A DNA stretch of 40,895 bases, taken from assembly GCA_902775975.1 (NCBI GenBank), contig CACYOC010000028.1, positions 1-40,895 on the forward strand, read 5' to 3'. The stretch's first letter is position 1; every line of letters begins with the position of its first letter. A model generated the notes under the pieces. It was not told where the DNA came from. It made no database searches and worked only from the letters and a program-made list of their open reading frames with translations. The position numbers were made by a program, and so were the translations under genes. Below, one piece after another: positions 1 through 8,011 of the stretch. Source of the stretch: an uncultured Bacteroidales bacterium (GTDB lineage: Bacteria; Bacteroidota; Bacteroidia; Bacteroidales; Bacteroidaceae).

Positions 1-405
<405 letters not shown>

Positions 406-449
406 TTATGTATTTCGTTACATTAGTAGCGCTGTTCTCAATTCCGTTG

Positions 450-480
450 CAAAGTTACGAATAAATTCCCGAAGTGCAAA
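450..480 (-). promoter_or_regulatory. Bacteroidetes sigma-ABfr-type promoter of nifJ
   Basis: On the minus strand a -33 box TTTG (477-480) is followed after exactly 19 nt by a -7 box TAACTTTG (450-457). Predicted transcription start is near 446, giving a leader of about 65 nt. The element lies in a 46-bp stretch repeated upstream of the neighbouring ATPase gene (1750-1795). Confidence 0.8.
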
Positions 481-495
481 GCGGAGATTGCAAAA
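450..495. repeat. Left copy of a 46-bp duplicated promoter block
   Basis: Positions 450-495 align without gaps to 1750-1795 with about 38 of 46 bases identical. The best part is GCAAAGCRGAGATTGCAAAA. The two copies lie in direct orientation on either side of the AAA ATPase gene. Confidence 0.65.
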
Positions 496-531
496 TATTG
501 CTAAAACGTTTGCGTTTGTATTTTGTCTAAA

Positions 532-1719
532 TTAATAGAGGAACCCTAAAAGCCATAGCGGAATCTGGTTATCTTTGCCTATTTCAGTATTATAGCGCGC
601 ATAGATGGTGTCTGGCGCGTACCTTATTTTATTATGCGCGGCAGCGTCACAGATACGGAACTTCAGGTGTCCGTCGATGGTGTAGAACTGTTCATGTCCC
701 TGCTGATTGACCTTATGGTCCTTCCACATGGTGTTGACAAAGAACGTCTCCATAGCGGTCTGCTTATCGACGTGGATGGGGTAGATGGCATAGAGTAGGT
801 TGGAGTTGTGGAGCATGACCTTCGACGGTTTCTTGGGGAACGTCTCGCCGACGGGGTAGATCATGTTCAGCAGACGGGCGTCCGCCAGGTATTTGATGTA
901 GTTCATCACCGTGGCGCGGCTGGTTTGTATGTCGTTAGCCAACTGACTGACGTTGGGAGCCTTCGGTCCGTCCTCTGCCAACTGGTAGAACAGCTTCTTA
1001 ATCTTGGTCAGATACTTTAGCTCAATCTGCTTGATGAGCAGGATATCGACCTCCATCATCATGTTCATGGTCTTCAGCAGGTTCTCCGAGTAGTTGCGCT
1101 GTTCCTGGAAGAAGGGGTAGAAGCCGTGGTGGATATAGTCCTGGAAGTAGCGGTTGGGCGACACCTTGGGCAGTATCTGCTTGATGATGTGCTCGTGGTC
1201 GCGCAGTATCTCCTCTAAGGTATAGGGGCGGAAGTCGTTGCCCGTCATGAGGTTGATGAATTCGCGGAAGGAGAATCCGCGCAGGTTATACGACTTGACA
1301 ATTCCGTTCAATTCGGGGTTTTCGTCTTTCAGGCGCATCACGCTGCTGCCGGTGAAGACAATCTTCAGATAAGGGTACTGGTCGTAGCACTTACGCAGTT
1401 CGGCACTCCAGTCGGGCTGCTTGAACACCTGGTCGATGAGCAGCACGCGACCGCCTTTCTTGCAGAACTCGCCGGCAAAGTCGGCAATGCCGTGCCCCTG
1501 GAAGTAGAAGTTGTTCATGTTGATGTACAGGCACTGGCGGTCGTCCAGACTGAATCGCTCCTTGGCATATTGCAGCAGGAAAGTCGTCTTGCCCACGCCA
1601 CGGGTTCCCTTGATGCCTATCATGCGGTCGTTCCAGTCGATTTCGTCCATCAACAGGCGACGTACAGGGGCATTGACGTGTTCTACCAGGTAGCGATGCG
1701 TTCGAAAAAAAGCTTCCAT
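532..1719 (-). CDS. AAA-family ATPase (AAA_14 / DUF4143 type)
   Basis: A 395-residue protein of the large prokaryotic ATPase group with an N-terminal AAA domain and a C-terminal DUF4143-like region; the cellular role of the group is mostly unknown. Seen: Walker A GTRGVGKTT (about residues 38-46), a Walker B strand VLLIDQ, sensor-1-like IVFTGSS, and a helix-turn-helix-like stretch (VSQLANDIQTSRATVMNYIKYL) past the ATPase core. In this group the Walker B is usually IDE followed by HK; here it reads IDQVFKQ, so the catalytic Glu is Gln. Start: an upstream in-frame ATG at 1752 lies before the predicted transcription start (about 1746), so the ATG at 1717-1719 (MEAFFRTHRYL) is chosen. It stands alone between nifJ and a divergent gene. 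Confidence 0.8.
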   Translation of the reverse strand: MEAFFRTHRYLVEHVNAPVRRLLMDEIDWNDRMIGIKGTRGVGKTTFLLQYAKERFSLDDRQCLYINMNNFYFQGHGIADFAGEFCKKGGRVLLIDQVFKQPDWSAELRKCYDQYPYLKIVFTGSSVMRLKDENPELNGIVKSYNLRGFSFREFINLMTGNDFRPYTLEEILRDHEHIIKQILPKVSPNRYFQDYIHHGFYPFFQEQRNYSENLLKTMNMMMEVDILLIKQIELKYLTKIKKLFYQLAEDGPKAPNVSQLANDIQTSRATVMNYIKYLADARLLNMIYPVGETFPKKPSKVMLHNSNLLYAIYPIHVDKQTAMETFFVNTMWKDHKVNQQGHEQFYTIDGHLKFRICDAAAHNKIRYAPDTIYARYNTEIGKDNQIPLWLLGFLY

Positions 1720-1749
1720 ATCGTTGGGTATTGTTTTCAATAGCAGGCA

Positions 1750-1780
1750 CAAAGGTACGAATTATTTTGCAAATTGCAAA
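1750..1780 (-). promoter_or_regulatory. Promoter of the AAA ATPase gene
   Basis: Minus-strand TTTG (1777-1780), 19-nt spacer, TACCTTTG (1750-1757). It matches the Bacteroidetes consensus exactly and places the transcript start about 27 nt before the ATG at 1719, which settles the start codon. Confidence 0.8.
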
Positions 1781-1795
1781 GCAGAGATTGCAAAA
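1750..1795. repeat. Right copy of a 46-bp duplicated promoter block
   Basis: Partner of 450-495. Both copies contain a complete TTTG-N19-TAnCTTTG promoter in the same orientation, so the ATPase gene and nifJ start from near-identical promoter DNA. Confidence 0.65.
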
Positions 1796-1895
1796 ATCTC
1801 ATTTATTTTTATTATTTTTGCACCCGCAAAGCCGAAAGGAAACATTTTTCTTAGTGAATGAAACATGATTACCATCATCGTAAAGCCGTAAGAAC

Positions 1896-2957
1896 ATGAC
1901 GTTACACGTTTTCAACCCTGAGCACGACATGGCGCTTGCCGCCAATCTGTCGAACTTCACATCGCCACGTGCCGGACGCCTGTTGCGCAGCGACTTAGGC
2001 TTTCTGCCTGCCTTGTGGGCAGAGGAGGGCGATGCGGTGTGGGTCGATGACGTTGCTGCAGCCGGTAAGCAATGGCCCGGCAACTATGTCTGTTCCTTGG
2101 CGGAAGTTAACGTTACGGCTGTTGCTCCTTGGGGTTGGGACCGTGCCTTGTGCGCTCAACTCAGGCGTCAGGGCGTGCCTGCCGACGTGCTGCCTACCGA
2201 CGAACAGTTAGAGCGCTACCGCCAACTGTCTCATCGCCGCACGGCAGCTCTCTTGCTGCCACAATTGCGCGTTGAGGGAACGGTGGGCGAGGCAGTAGCT
2301 TGTTCTACGCTCGATGAAATTGCCGCTTTTCAGTCGCGCCACGGCAACATCGTGCTCAAGGCACCCTGGTCGTCGAGTGGGCGAGGGGTCAGGTTCTTAG
2401 AATCAGCAAGTCCTATAAGCCCCATAGGCCCTATGAGCCCCATAATCTCCTGGATTACCCGCACCATCCAGACGCAAGGCTGTATCATGGCTGAGCCCAA
2501 ATACGAGAAGGTGATGGACTTCGGCATGGAGTTCGAGGTCGATGAAATGGGACAAATCCGCTATTGCGGACTGTCGCTATTCCATACCGTTGGCAGTGCT
2601 TATATGGGAAATCTGCTGGTCACTGAAAAGAGAAAGCAAGAAGTGATAAGTCGTTATATCCCAGTAAGTTTACTGGAAGACATTAAAGAAAGGATAAGAC
2701 GTTGTTTGTCGCTTTCCGACTACCGAGGATGCTTCGGGGTGGATATGATGATTTGTGCTTCTTCCCATGAACAAGGGACTACAGAGACCGCAGCTCCTTA
2801 TCTGCTGCATCCCTGTGTGGAAATCAACCTGCGCCGCACCATGGGACACGTGGCATTAGCGTTGCACCGCCGACTGAACCCCACGGACGATGATGCCTTT
2901 GAGGCTGTCATGCAGGTGAAATACGACGGTGCTCACTATCGTCTTTCCTACCAATAA
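1896..2957 (+). CDS. ATP-grasp-like protein of unknown function
   Basis: 353 residues. I do not recognise a named function. The middle holds LKAPWSSSGRGVR, like the nucleotide-binding Lys and Gly-rich loop of ATP-grasp enzymes. The C-terminal part holds CVEINLRRTMG, like the metal-binding Glu-x-Asn of the same fold, so an ATP-dependent ligase or kinase-like activity is plausible. The N-terminus reads LHVFNPEHDMALA. Between the two motifs a low-complexity stretch SPISPIGPMSPI (about residues 173-184) is encoded by a repeat (2411-2446) that recurs downstream of the YihY gene; it probably entered the gene secondarily. A possible -7 box TATTTTTG lies at 1813-1820. It converges on the methyltransferase gene with only 18 bp between stops. 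Confidence 0.6.
   Translation: MTLHVFNPEHDMALAANLSNFTSPRAGRLLRSDLGFLPALWAEEGDAVWVDDVAAAGKQWPGNYVCSLAEVNVTAVAPWGWDRALCAQLRRQGVPADVLPTDEQLERYRQLSHRRTAALLLPQLRVEGTVGEAVACSTLDEIAAFQSRHGNIVLKAPWSSSGRGVRFLESASPISPIGPMSPIISWITRTIQTQGCIMAEPKYEKVMDFGMEFEVDEMGQIRYCGLSLFHTVGSAYMGNLLVTEKRKQEVISRYIPVSLLEDIKERIRRCLSLSDYRGCFGVDMMICASSHEQGTTETAAPYLLHPCVEINLRRTMGHVALALHRRLNPTDDDAFEAVMQVKYDGAHYRLSYQ
2411..2446 (+). repeat. In-frame copy of the CCTATAAGCCCCATA repeat
   Basis: A tandem of near-identical 10-15 nt units (CCTATAAGCCCCATAGG, CCTATGAGCCCCATA) inside the ATP-grasp-like gene. The same unit makes up 5779-5814. It is translated as SPISPIGPMSPI. Confidence 0.75.
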
Positions 2958-2975
2958 TCTTACGTGAGTTTGTCG

Positions 2976-3776
2976 TTACCGTCGCAGTTGCCAGAAGGCG
3001 ACGGCAGCGGCGGCGGCAACATTCAGCGAATCCACACCGTGCGCCATGGGTATGCGTACCGTGTAGTCGGCTTGCTCGATGGTTTGGCGGGGCAGTCCGT
3101 CGCCCTCCGTTCCCATGACGATTGCCAGTCGCTCCTCTTGCGCCAGCCGTGGGTCGTCCAGAGCGATGCTGTCGTCGCAGAGTGCCATGGCTGCCGTGCG
3201 GAAGCCGTAGTCCTTCAGACTACTGACAGGACCGTCTATCCACGTCCAAGGCACGAGGAACACCGAACCCATCGACACACGGACAGCCCTTCGGTTCAGC
3301 GGGTCACAAGAGTCGCGCGTCAAAATGACGGCATCGATGCCCAAGGCTGCTGCCGAGCGGAAGATGGCTCCGATGTTCGTCGTATCCGTCACGGCCTCTA
3401 TGACGACAATGCGGTGGGCGTCTCTGAGCACGTCTGCCAGTGCGGGAGCAGGTTTGCGCCGCATGGCACAGAGTACACCACGGGTCAGCGTATAGCCCGT
3501 CAGCTGCGCCAGCAGTTCGCGATGGCCGGTATAGACGGGGACGTCCTCGGGCAGTCGTTCCACAATGTCACGGGCATCGCCGTCGATGTGTTTGTGTTCG
3601 CAGAGTAGGGCCGTGGGTTGCCAACCGGCATCCAGCGCCACACGGATGACCTTCGGGCTCTCGGCGATGAAGAGTCCCTTTTCGGGTTCCAGGGTCATGC
3701 GCAGCTGTGCCTCGGTAAGTGTGCTAAAGACCTCCAGCTGCTTGTTTTGGAGGGATGTAATCTCGATAATAGCCAT
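2976..3776 (-). CDS. TrmH/SpoU-family RNA methyltransferase
   Basis: 266 residues. A SAM-dependent 2'-O-ribose methyltransferase of the SPOUT superfamily acting on tRNA or rRNA; the exact target cannot be read from sequence. The N-terminal RNA-binding part has LFIAESPKVIRVALDAGW. The catalytic SpoU domain has the three usual motifs: DTTNIGAIFRSAAALG (motif 1), IVMGTEGDGLP (motif 2) and IPMAHGVDSLNVAAAAAV (motif 3). The ATG at 3774-3776 (MAIIEITSLQN) is preferred to an in-frame ATG 78 nt upstream because a -7 box TAAATTTG (3786-3793) lies between them. The leader would then be only a few nucleotides long. Confidence 0.88.
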   Translation of the reverse strand: MAIIEITSLQNKQLEVFSTLTEAQLRMTLEPEKGLFIAESPKVIRVALDAGWQPTALLCEHKHIDGDARDIVERLPEDVPVYTGHRELLAQLTGYTLTRGVLCAMRRKPAPALADVLRDAHRIVVIEAVTDTTNIGAIFRSAAALGIDAVILTRDSCDPLNRRAVRVSMGSVFLVPWTWIDGPVSSLKDYGFRTAAMALCDDSIALDDPRLAQEERLAIVMGTEGDGLPRQTIEQADYTVRIPMAHGVDSLNVAAAAAVAFWQLRR

Positions 3777-3837
3777 AATTGTGGGCAAATTTACAAAATA
3801 ATTGCGAATTATGCGTGCGGAATTGAAAAATATTTCG

Positions 3838-3845
3838 TAACTTTG
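3838..3845 (+). promoter_or_regulatory. -7 box of a promoter for tRNA-Arg and probably rnpB
   Basis: TAACTTTG matches the Bacteroidetes -7 consensus. No good TTTG is seen 19-20 nt upstream, so it is only half supported. No other TAnnTTTG was found between here and the start of the RNase P RNA. Confidence 0.5.
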
Positions 3846-3902
3846 CACCCGCATTTAACAAATGCGCTTGGGAGTTTGGCCTTCTTTAGCCTTGCAACCC
3901 AT

Positions 3903-3976
3903 GGTCTGGTAGCTCAGCTGGATAGAGCAACAGCCTTCTAAGCTGTGGGTCTCGGGTTCGAATCCCGACCGGATCA
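3903..3976 (+). tRNA. tRNA-Arg (anticodon TCT)
   Basis: A 74-nt cloverleaf can be drawn by hand. Acceptor GGTCTGG pairs with CCGGATC (two G-U pairs), discriminator A at 3976. D stem GCTC/GAGC, anticodon stem ACAGC/GCTGT with loop CTTCTAA (anticodon TCT), T arm TCGGG-TTCGAAT-CCCGA. The CCA end is not encoded. It would read AGA and AGG codons. It lies 36 nt before the RNase P RNA. Confidence 0.95.
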
Positions 3977-3983
3977 CAAGAGA

Positions 3984-4012
3984 GGATGGCGCTCGTGCGA
4001 CCATCCTTTTTT
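3984..4012 (+). terminator. Intrinsic terminator between tRNA-Arg and rnpB
   Basis: Stem GGATGG (3984-3989) pairs with CCATCC (4001-4006) and is followed directly by six T. If rnpB depends on the upstream promoter, this terminator must be leaky. Confidence 0.7.
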
Positions 4013-4425
4013 AAGCAGTGCCACGGTCTGTCGCTGGTGTTAACCACCTCCCGTCACGGAGGAGGGTAGAGCACGAGAGGAAAGTCCGGGCAGCACAGGA
4101 CACCCCACTGGTGAAAGTGCCAGCAGTTGGCGACAGCTGGATATGGAAGAAGAAAACTACCGCCTTGCCGTCATGGCTCCTTGCGGAGATTCTGCGGCGG
4201 GTAAGGGTGAGAAGGTGGCGTAAGAGACCACCAGCCGGCGGGCGATCGTCGGGCTGTTCCATCTGGGGGCTGCAAGTTCGCGTAAACCACTGTCTGAGGA
4301 CTGTCCGTCCGATGCGTCAGCTACGGTGGAGGGTGGAATGCTTGAGCCGCAGGGTAACCGGCGGATTAGATAAATGACAGACACCCCGCAAGGGGCACAG
4401 AACCCGGCTTATAGGGGCACTGCTT
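4013..4425 (+). ncRNA. rnpB: RNase P RNA (bacterial class A)
   Basis: The catalytic RNA of ribonuclease P, which trims the 5' ends of precursor tRNAs. The universally conserved blocks are present: GAGGAAAGTCCGGGC at about 4075-4090, and near the 3' end AGATAAATGACAGA followed by ACAGAACCCGGCTTATAG. The ends pair as helix P1 (AGCAGTGCC near 4014-4022 with GGGCACTGCT at 4415-4424), followed by a T run that may also serve as terminator. The open frames that cross it on both strands are not genes. Confidence 0.97.
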
Positions 4426-4465
4426 TTTTCACACTGACAACAAAATAAATAAGGAGGATATCAAA

Positions 4466-5785
4466 GTGGGTAAGCAGATCAACCAAATCATCCGTTTCTT
4501 TACGACCGACATCTGGCGCATCACGCAGGGTGATGTGTCGCCAGTGCGTTTCCTGATGGTCAGTGCCGTCAAGCGTGTCATGCTGGCGGTGCGTTTCTTC
4601 CTCGACAAGCGCGTGCTGTCACAGGCTGCCGCCCTGACGTACTCTACACTGCTGGCCATCGTTCCCATCCTGGCGGTGGTATTTGCCATTGCGCGGGGCT
4701 TCGGCTACAGCAAGTACATCGAGGTGTGGTTCCGCGATGCACTGTCGTCGCAGCCGCAGGTGGCAGAGGTCATCATCGACTTCGTCAACAGCTATCTGGT
4801 CCACACCAAGAGCGGCGTTTTCTTAGGTATCGGTCTGCTGTTCATGCTCTACACGGTACTCATGCTGGTGAGCAACGTCGAGGACGCCTTCAACGAGATA
4901 TGGCAGGTGAAGAAGCCGCGCAGCATTTTCCGCACGTTCACCGACTATCTGGCGATGTTTCTGCTGTTTCCCATCATCATCGTCGTCACGTCGGGTATCA
5001 CCCTGCTGCTGACGACGGTGGTCAACCAGATGCCCGATGTCCTGCTGTTAGGATCCTTCGTGCGCTTCCTCATCGACCTGATACCTTACGTGCTGATGGC
5101 GGGAATGTTCATCGGCTTGTACATCTTCATGCCTAACACGCACGTCAGGGCTGTCAACGTCATCATTCCGGGCATCCTTGCCGGTTTTGCCATGCAGGGT
5201 CTGCAGATTATCTATATCCATTCGCAGATCTTCCTCTCCAGCTACAACGCCATCTACGGCTCGTTTGCCGCCCTGCCGTTGTTTATGCTGTGGGTACAGA
5301 TATCGTGGACCATCTGTCTGTTTGGTGCCGAGTTGTGCTATACCAACCAGAACCTGGACTACTACGACTACGACGCCAATACGGGCGAAATCAGCCACCG
5401 CTACCGCATCATGCTGTCGGCACTGCTGATGAGCCGTATCTGCCATCGTTTCGAGAAAGGACAGAAGCCTTACTCCGCCCTTGAGTTACGCGACGAGACT
5501 CAGATTCCCATCCGCTTTGTCAACGACCTGCTGTACGACCTGACGGACGCTGGTCTGGTGGTCGAGGTGACGAACGACGAGAAGGGCGAGGACTCGCACT
5601 TCATGCCTGCCGAGGACATTAACAACCTGACGTTAGGGGTTATGATAGACCGCCTGGAGTCGAAGGGTAAGTGGAAGATAGACCTCGACGTCAGCGAGCT
5701 GTTCAAGGGACAGTGGGCGAAGGCGCTGGAGCTGCGCAGCATCTATCTGCGCGAATCGCGCAAGGTTCTCTTAAAAGACCTATAA
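4466..5785 (+). CDS. YihY/BrkB-family inner-membrane protein (UPF0761)
   Basis: 439 residues. The family was once misnamed RNase BN; its function is still unclear, possibly transport or envelope-related. After a cytoplasmic start (VLSQAAALTYSTLLAIVPILAVVFA is the typical first membrane helix) there are several hydrophobic helices, the conserved YNAIYGSFAALPLFMLWVQ stretch, and then a C-terminal soluble extension of about 120 residues with a winged-helix-like look (YSALELRDETQIPIRFVNDLL...LVVEV). The start is GTG at 4466 with a strong AGGAGG eight bases upstream, unusual in a genome where Shine-Dalgarno sequences are weak. Its last 43 bp overlap the end of the convergent hppA gene, where a short repeat was inserted. 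Confidence 0.85.
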   Translation: MGKQINQIIRFFTTDIWRITQGDVSPVRFLMVSAVKRVMLAVRFFLDKRVLSQAAALTYSTLLAIVPILAVVFAIARGFGYSKYIEVWFRDALSSQPQVAEVIIDFVNSYLVHTKSGVFLGIGLLFMLYTVLMLVSNVEDAFNEIWQVKKPRSIFRTFTDYLAMFLLFPIIIVVTSGITLLLTTVVNQMPDVLLLGSFVRFLIDLIPYVLMAGMFIGLYIFMPNTHVRAVNVIIPGILAGFAMQGLQIIYIHSQIFLSSYNAIYGSFAALPLFMLWVQISWTICLFGAELCYTNQNLDYYDYDANTGEISHRYRIMLSALLMSRICHRFEKGQKPYSALELRDETQIPIRFVNDLLYDLTDAGLVVEVTNDEKGEDSHFMPAEDINNLTLGVMIDRLESKGKWKIDLDVSELFKGQWAKALELRSIYLRESRKVLLKDL

Positions 5786-7968
5786 GCCCCATAAGGCCTA
5801 TAAGCCCCATAAGCAATGCTCACCATCGACATGAGCTTGATGAGGATGTTCAGCGACGGACCGCTGGTGTCCTTGAACGGGTCACCGACGGTATCGCCAA
5901 CGATGGTAGCCTTGTGGGCAAAGGAGCCCTTGCCGCCGAAGTTGCCTTCCTCGACCATCTTCTTGGCGTTGTCCCACGCACCACCGGCATTAGCCATGAA
6001 GACTGCCAGCGTAAAGCCGCCAGCCAGTGCGCCTACCAACAAGCCTAACACTCCGGCAACGCCGAGGACGATGCCTACGACGATGGGGATGGCGATGGCA
6101 AGCAGCGAGGGGAATATCATCTCGTGCTGAGCGGCACGTGTGGAGATTTCTACACAGGAGCCGTAGTCGGGCGTACCCTTACCCTCCAGAATACCGGGAA
6201 TCTCACGGAACTGGCGGCGTACTTCCTCTACCATCTTCTGGGCGGCACGACCGACGGCCTCCATGGTGAGTCCGCAGAACAGGAAGGCTGCCATGGCACC
6301 GATGAAGGCACCGACGAGCACCTTGGGGTTCATCAGGTTCACCTGGAAGTAGTTCATGAAGTCGGGGATGGTAGCATCGGCAGCGGAAATCATCTCGCCT
6401 TTGACGTTCTCCATCATCACTCCGGCACGCTCCATGGCAATCTTGATTTCCTCGATGTACGATGCCAGCAGTGCCAGTGCCGTGAGGGCAGCAGAACCGA
6501 TGGCAAAGCCCTTACCGGTAGCGGCGGTGGTGTTACCCAGGGCGTCGAGAGCATCGGTACGGTGGCGCACCTCTTCTCCCAGCTCGCTCATCTCGGCGTT
6601 ACCACCGGCATTGTCAGCAATAGGACCGTAGGCGTCGGTAGCCAGGGTGATGCCCAGTGTGGAGAGCATGCCCACGGCGGCAATGCCGATGCCGTACAGA
6701 CCGTGTGCCAGACTCTCGCTCGACATGCTCAGGTCGAAACCGTTGGCAAAGCCGAAGCTGAGGATGATGGCCACACCGATGGTGATGACGGGGATGCAGG
6801 TGGATATCATGCCCGTGCCTATACCTTTTATTATAACAGTAGCGGAACCCGTCAGTCCTGCCTCAGAAATCTTCTGGGTGGGCTTGTACGAGTGCGACGT
6901 GTAGTACTCGGTGGCTTGTCCGATGATGACACCGGCTGCCAGTCCGCTGATGACCGAGAAGGAGAGTCCCAGCCAGTTCTCGATGCCTAAGAAGTAGAGG
7001 ATGGCGAACGTGGCGATGGCGATGAGCACGGCACTGACGTTAGTTCCTAACGACAGCGAGCGCAACAGATCCTTCATCGTGGCGCCTTCCTTCGTGCGGA
7101 CGAGGAAGATGCCGAAGAGCGACAGGAACACGCCAACAGCGGCAATGACCATCGGGGCGATGACGGCACGCAGCTGCACCTCCAGACCGGCAACGCTGAA
7201 GGCAGCGGCTCCGAGGGCAGCGGTGGAGAGTACCGAACCGCAGTACGACTCGTACAGGTCGGCACCCATGCCGGCGACGTCACCTACGTTATCGCCAACG
7301 TTATCGGCAATGGTTGCGGGATTGCGGGGGTCGTCCTCGGGAATGTCGGCCTCGACTTTACCCACAATGTCGGCACCCACGTCGGCAGCCTTGGTATAGA
7401 TACCACCGCCGACACGTGCGAAGAGGGCCTGTGTCGAAGCACCCATGCCGAAGGTCAGCATGGTGGTGGTGATGGTAATCAGCGAGTCGTCGGTCAGTCC
7501 GTTCAGGGCAATGAACCAGATGGCAATGTCCAGCAAGCCCAGTCCCACAACGGTGAGACCCATCACGGCGCCTGAGCGGAAAGCCACCTTCAGACCGGCG
7601 TTCAGACTGCCACGGGCAGCGTTAGCGGTACGGGCAGAGGCGTACGTGGCGGTCTTCATGCCGAAGAATCCTGCCAGACCGGAGAAGAAACCGCCCGTCA
7701 GGAAGGCAAAGGGCACCCACGAGTTCTGCACGTTCAGACCGTAGGCCATGAAGGCAAACAGGGCACAGAGCACCACAAAGACAATACCCACGACCTTGTA
7801 CTGCTGTTTCAGATAGGCCATGGCACCTTTTCTCACGTAGAGGGCTATCTCCTTCATGCGGGGCGTTCCCTCGTCTTCTTTCATCATCTGACGGAAGAAG
7901 AACCAGGCCATACCCAGAGCTATCACGGAAGCAATGGGTACAAGCCAGAATACACTTGGAATGTTCAT
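5743..7968 (-). CDS. hppA: Membrane-bound ion-pumping pyrophosphatase
   Basis: 741 residues with about 16 hydrophobic helices. It couples hydrolysis of pyrophosphate to Na+ and/or H+ export. Seen: the substrate loop DVGADIVGKVE, the acidic motif DDPRNPATIADNVGDNVGD, and the late acidic motif GDTVGDPFKDTSGPSLN. The segment GNTTAATGKGFAIGS has Ala where K+-independent enzymes have Lys, so it should belong to the K+-dependent group, which in Bacteroides relatives pumps Na+. The C-terminus is odd: after LIKLMSMVSI the usual hydrophobic tail is replaced by YGAYRPYGAYR and basic residues, encoded by a spacer repeat (5779-5814), and the stop lies inside the YihY gene. It probably shares a transcript with the acidic protein gene 43 bp upstream. 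Confidence 0.95.
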   Translation of the reverse strand: MNIPSVFWLVPIASVIALGMAWFFFRQMMKEDEGTPRMKEIALYVRKGAMAYLKQQYKVVGIVFVVLCALFAFMAYGLNVQNSWVPFAFLTGGFFSGLAGFFGMKTATYASARTANAARGSLNAGLKVAFRSGAVMGLTVVGLGLLDIAIWFIALNGLTDDSLITITTTMLTFGMGASTQALFARVGGGIYTKAADVGADIVGKVEADIPEDDPRNPATIADNVGDNVGDVAGMGADLYESYCGSVLSTAALGAAAFSVAGLEVQLRAVIAPMVIAAVGVFLSLFGIFLVRTKEGATMKDLLRSLSLGTNVSAVLIAIATFAILYFLGIENWLGLSFSVISGLAAGVIIGQATEYYTSHSYKPTQKISEAGLTGSATVIIKGIGTGMISTCIPVITIGVAIILSFGFANGFDLSMSSESLAHGLYGIGIAAVGMLSTLGITLATDAYGPIADNAGGNAEMSELGEEVRHRTDALDALGNTTAATGKGFAIGSAALTALALLASYIEEIKIAMERAGVMMENVKGEMISAADATIPDFMNYFQVNLMNPKVLVGAFIGAMAAFLFCGLTMEAVGRAAQKMVEEVRRQFREIPGILEGKGTPDYGSCVEISTRAAQHEMIFPSLLAIAIPIVVGIVLGVAGVLGLLVGALAGGFTLAVFMANAGGAWDNAKKMVEEGNFGGKGSFAHKATIVGDTVGDPFKDTSGPSLNILIKLMSMVSIAYGAYRPYGAYRSFKRTLRDSRR
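5779..5814. repeat. Tandem CCTATAAGCCCCATAAGG repeat at the hppA/yihY junction
   Basis: Two 18-nt units, each CCTATAAGCCCCATAAG(G). The same unit appears in frame at 2411-2446. It provides the last codons of hppA and lies next to the yihY stop. Confidence 0.8.
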
Positions 7969-8011
7969 AGTAAATTAAATATTAAAGGTTCGATATTTCG
8001 ACATCTCGACA

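Noticed and set aside
4018-4377. Open frames inside 4011-4384
   Set aside because: The region is RNase P RNA; the conserved blocks explain it fully.
4466-5785. Annotation of the YihY protein as ribonuclease BN
   Set aside because: That old name was an error for this membrane family; no nuclease motif is present.
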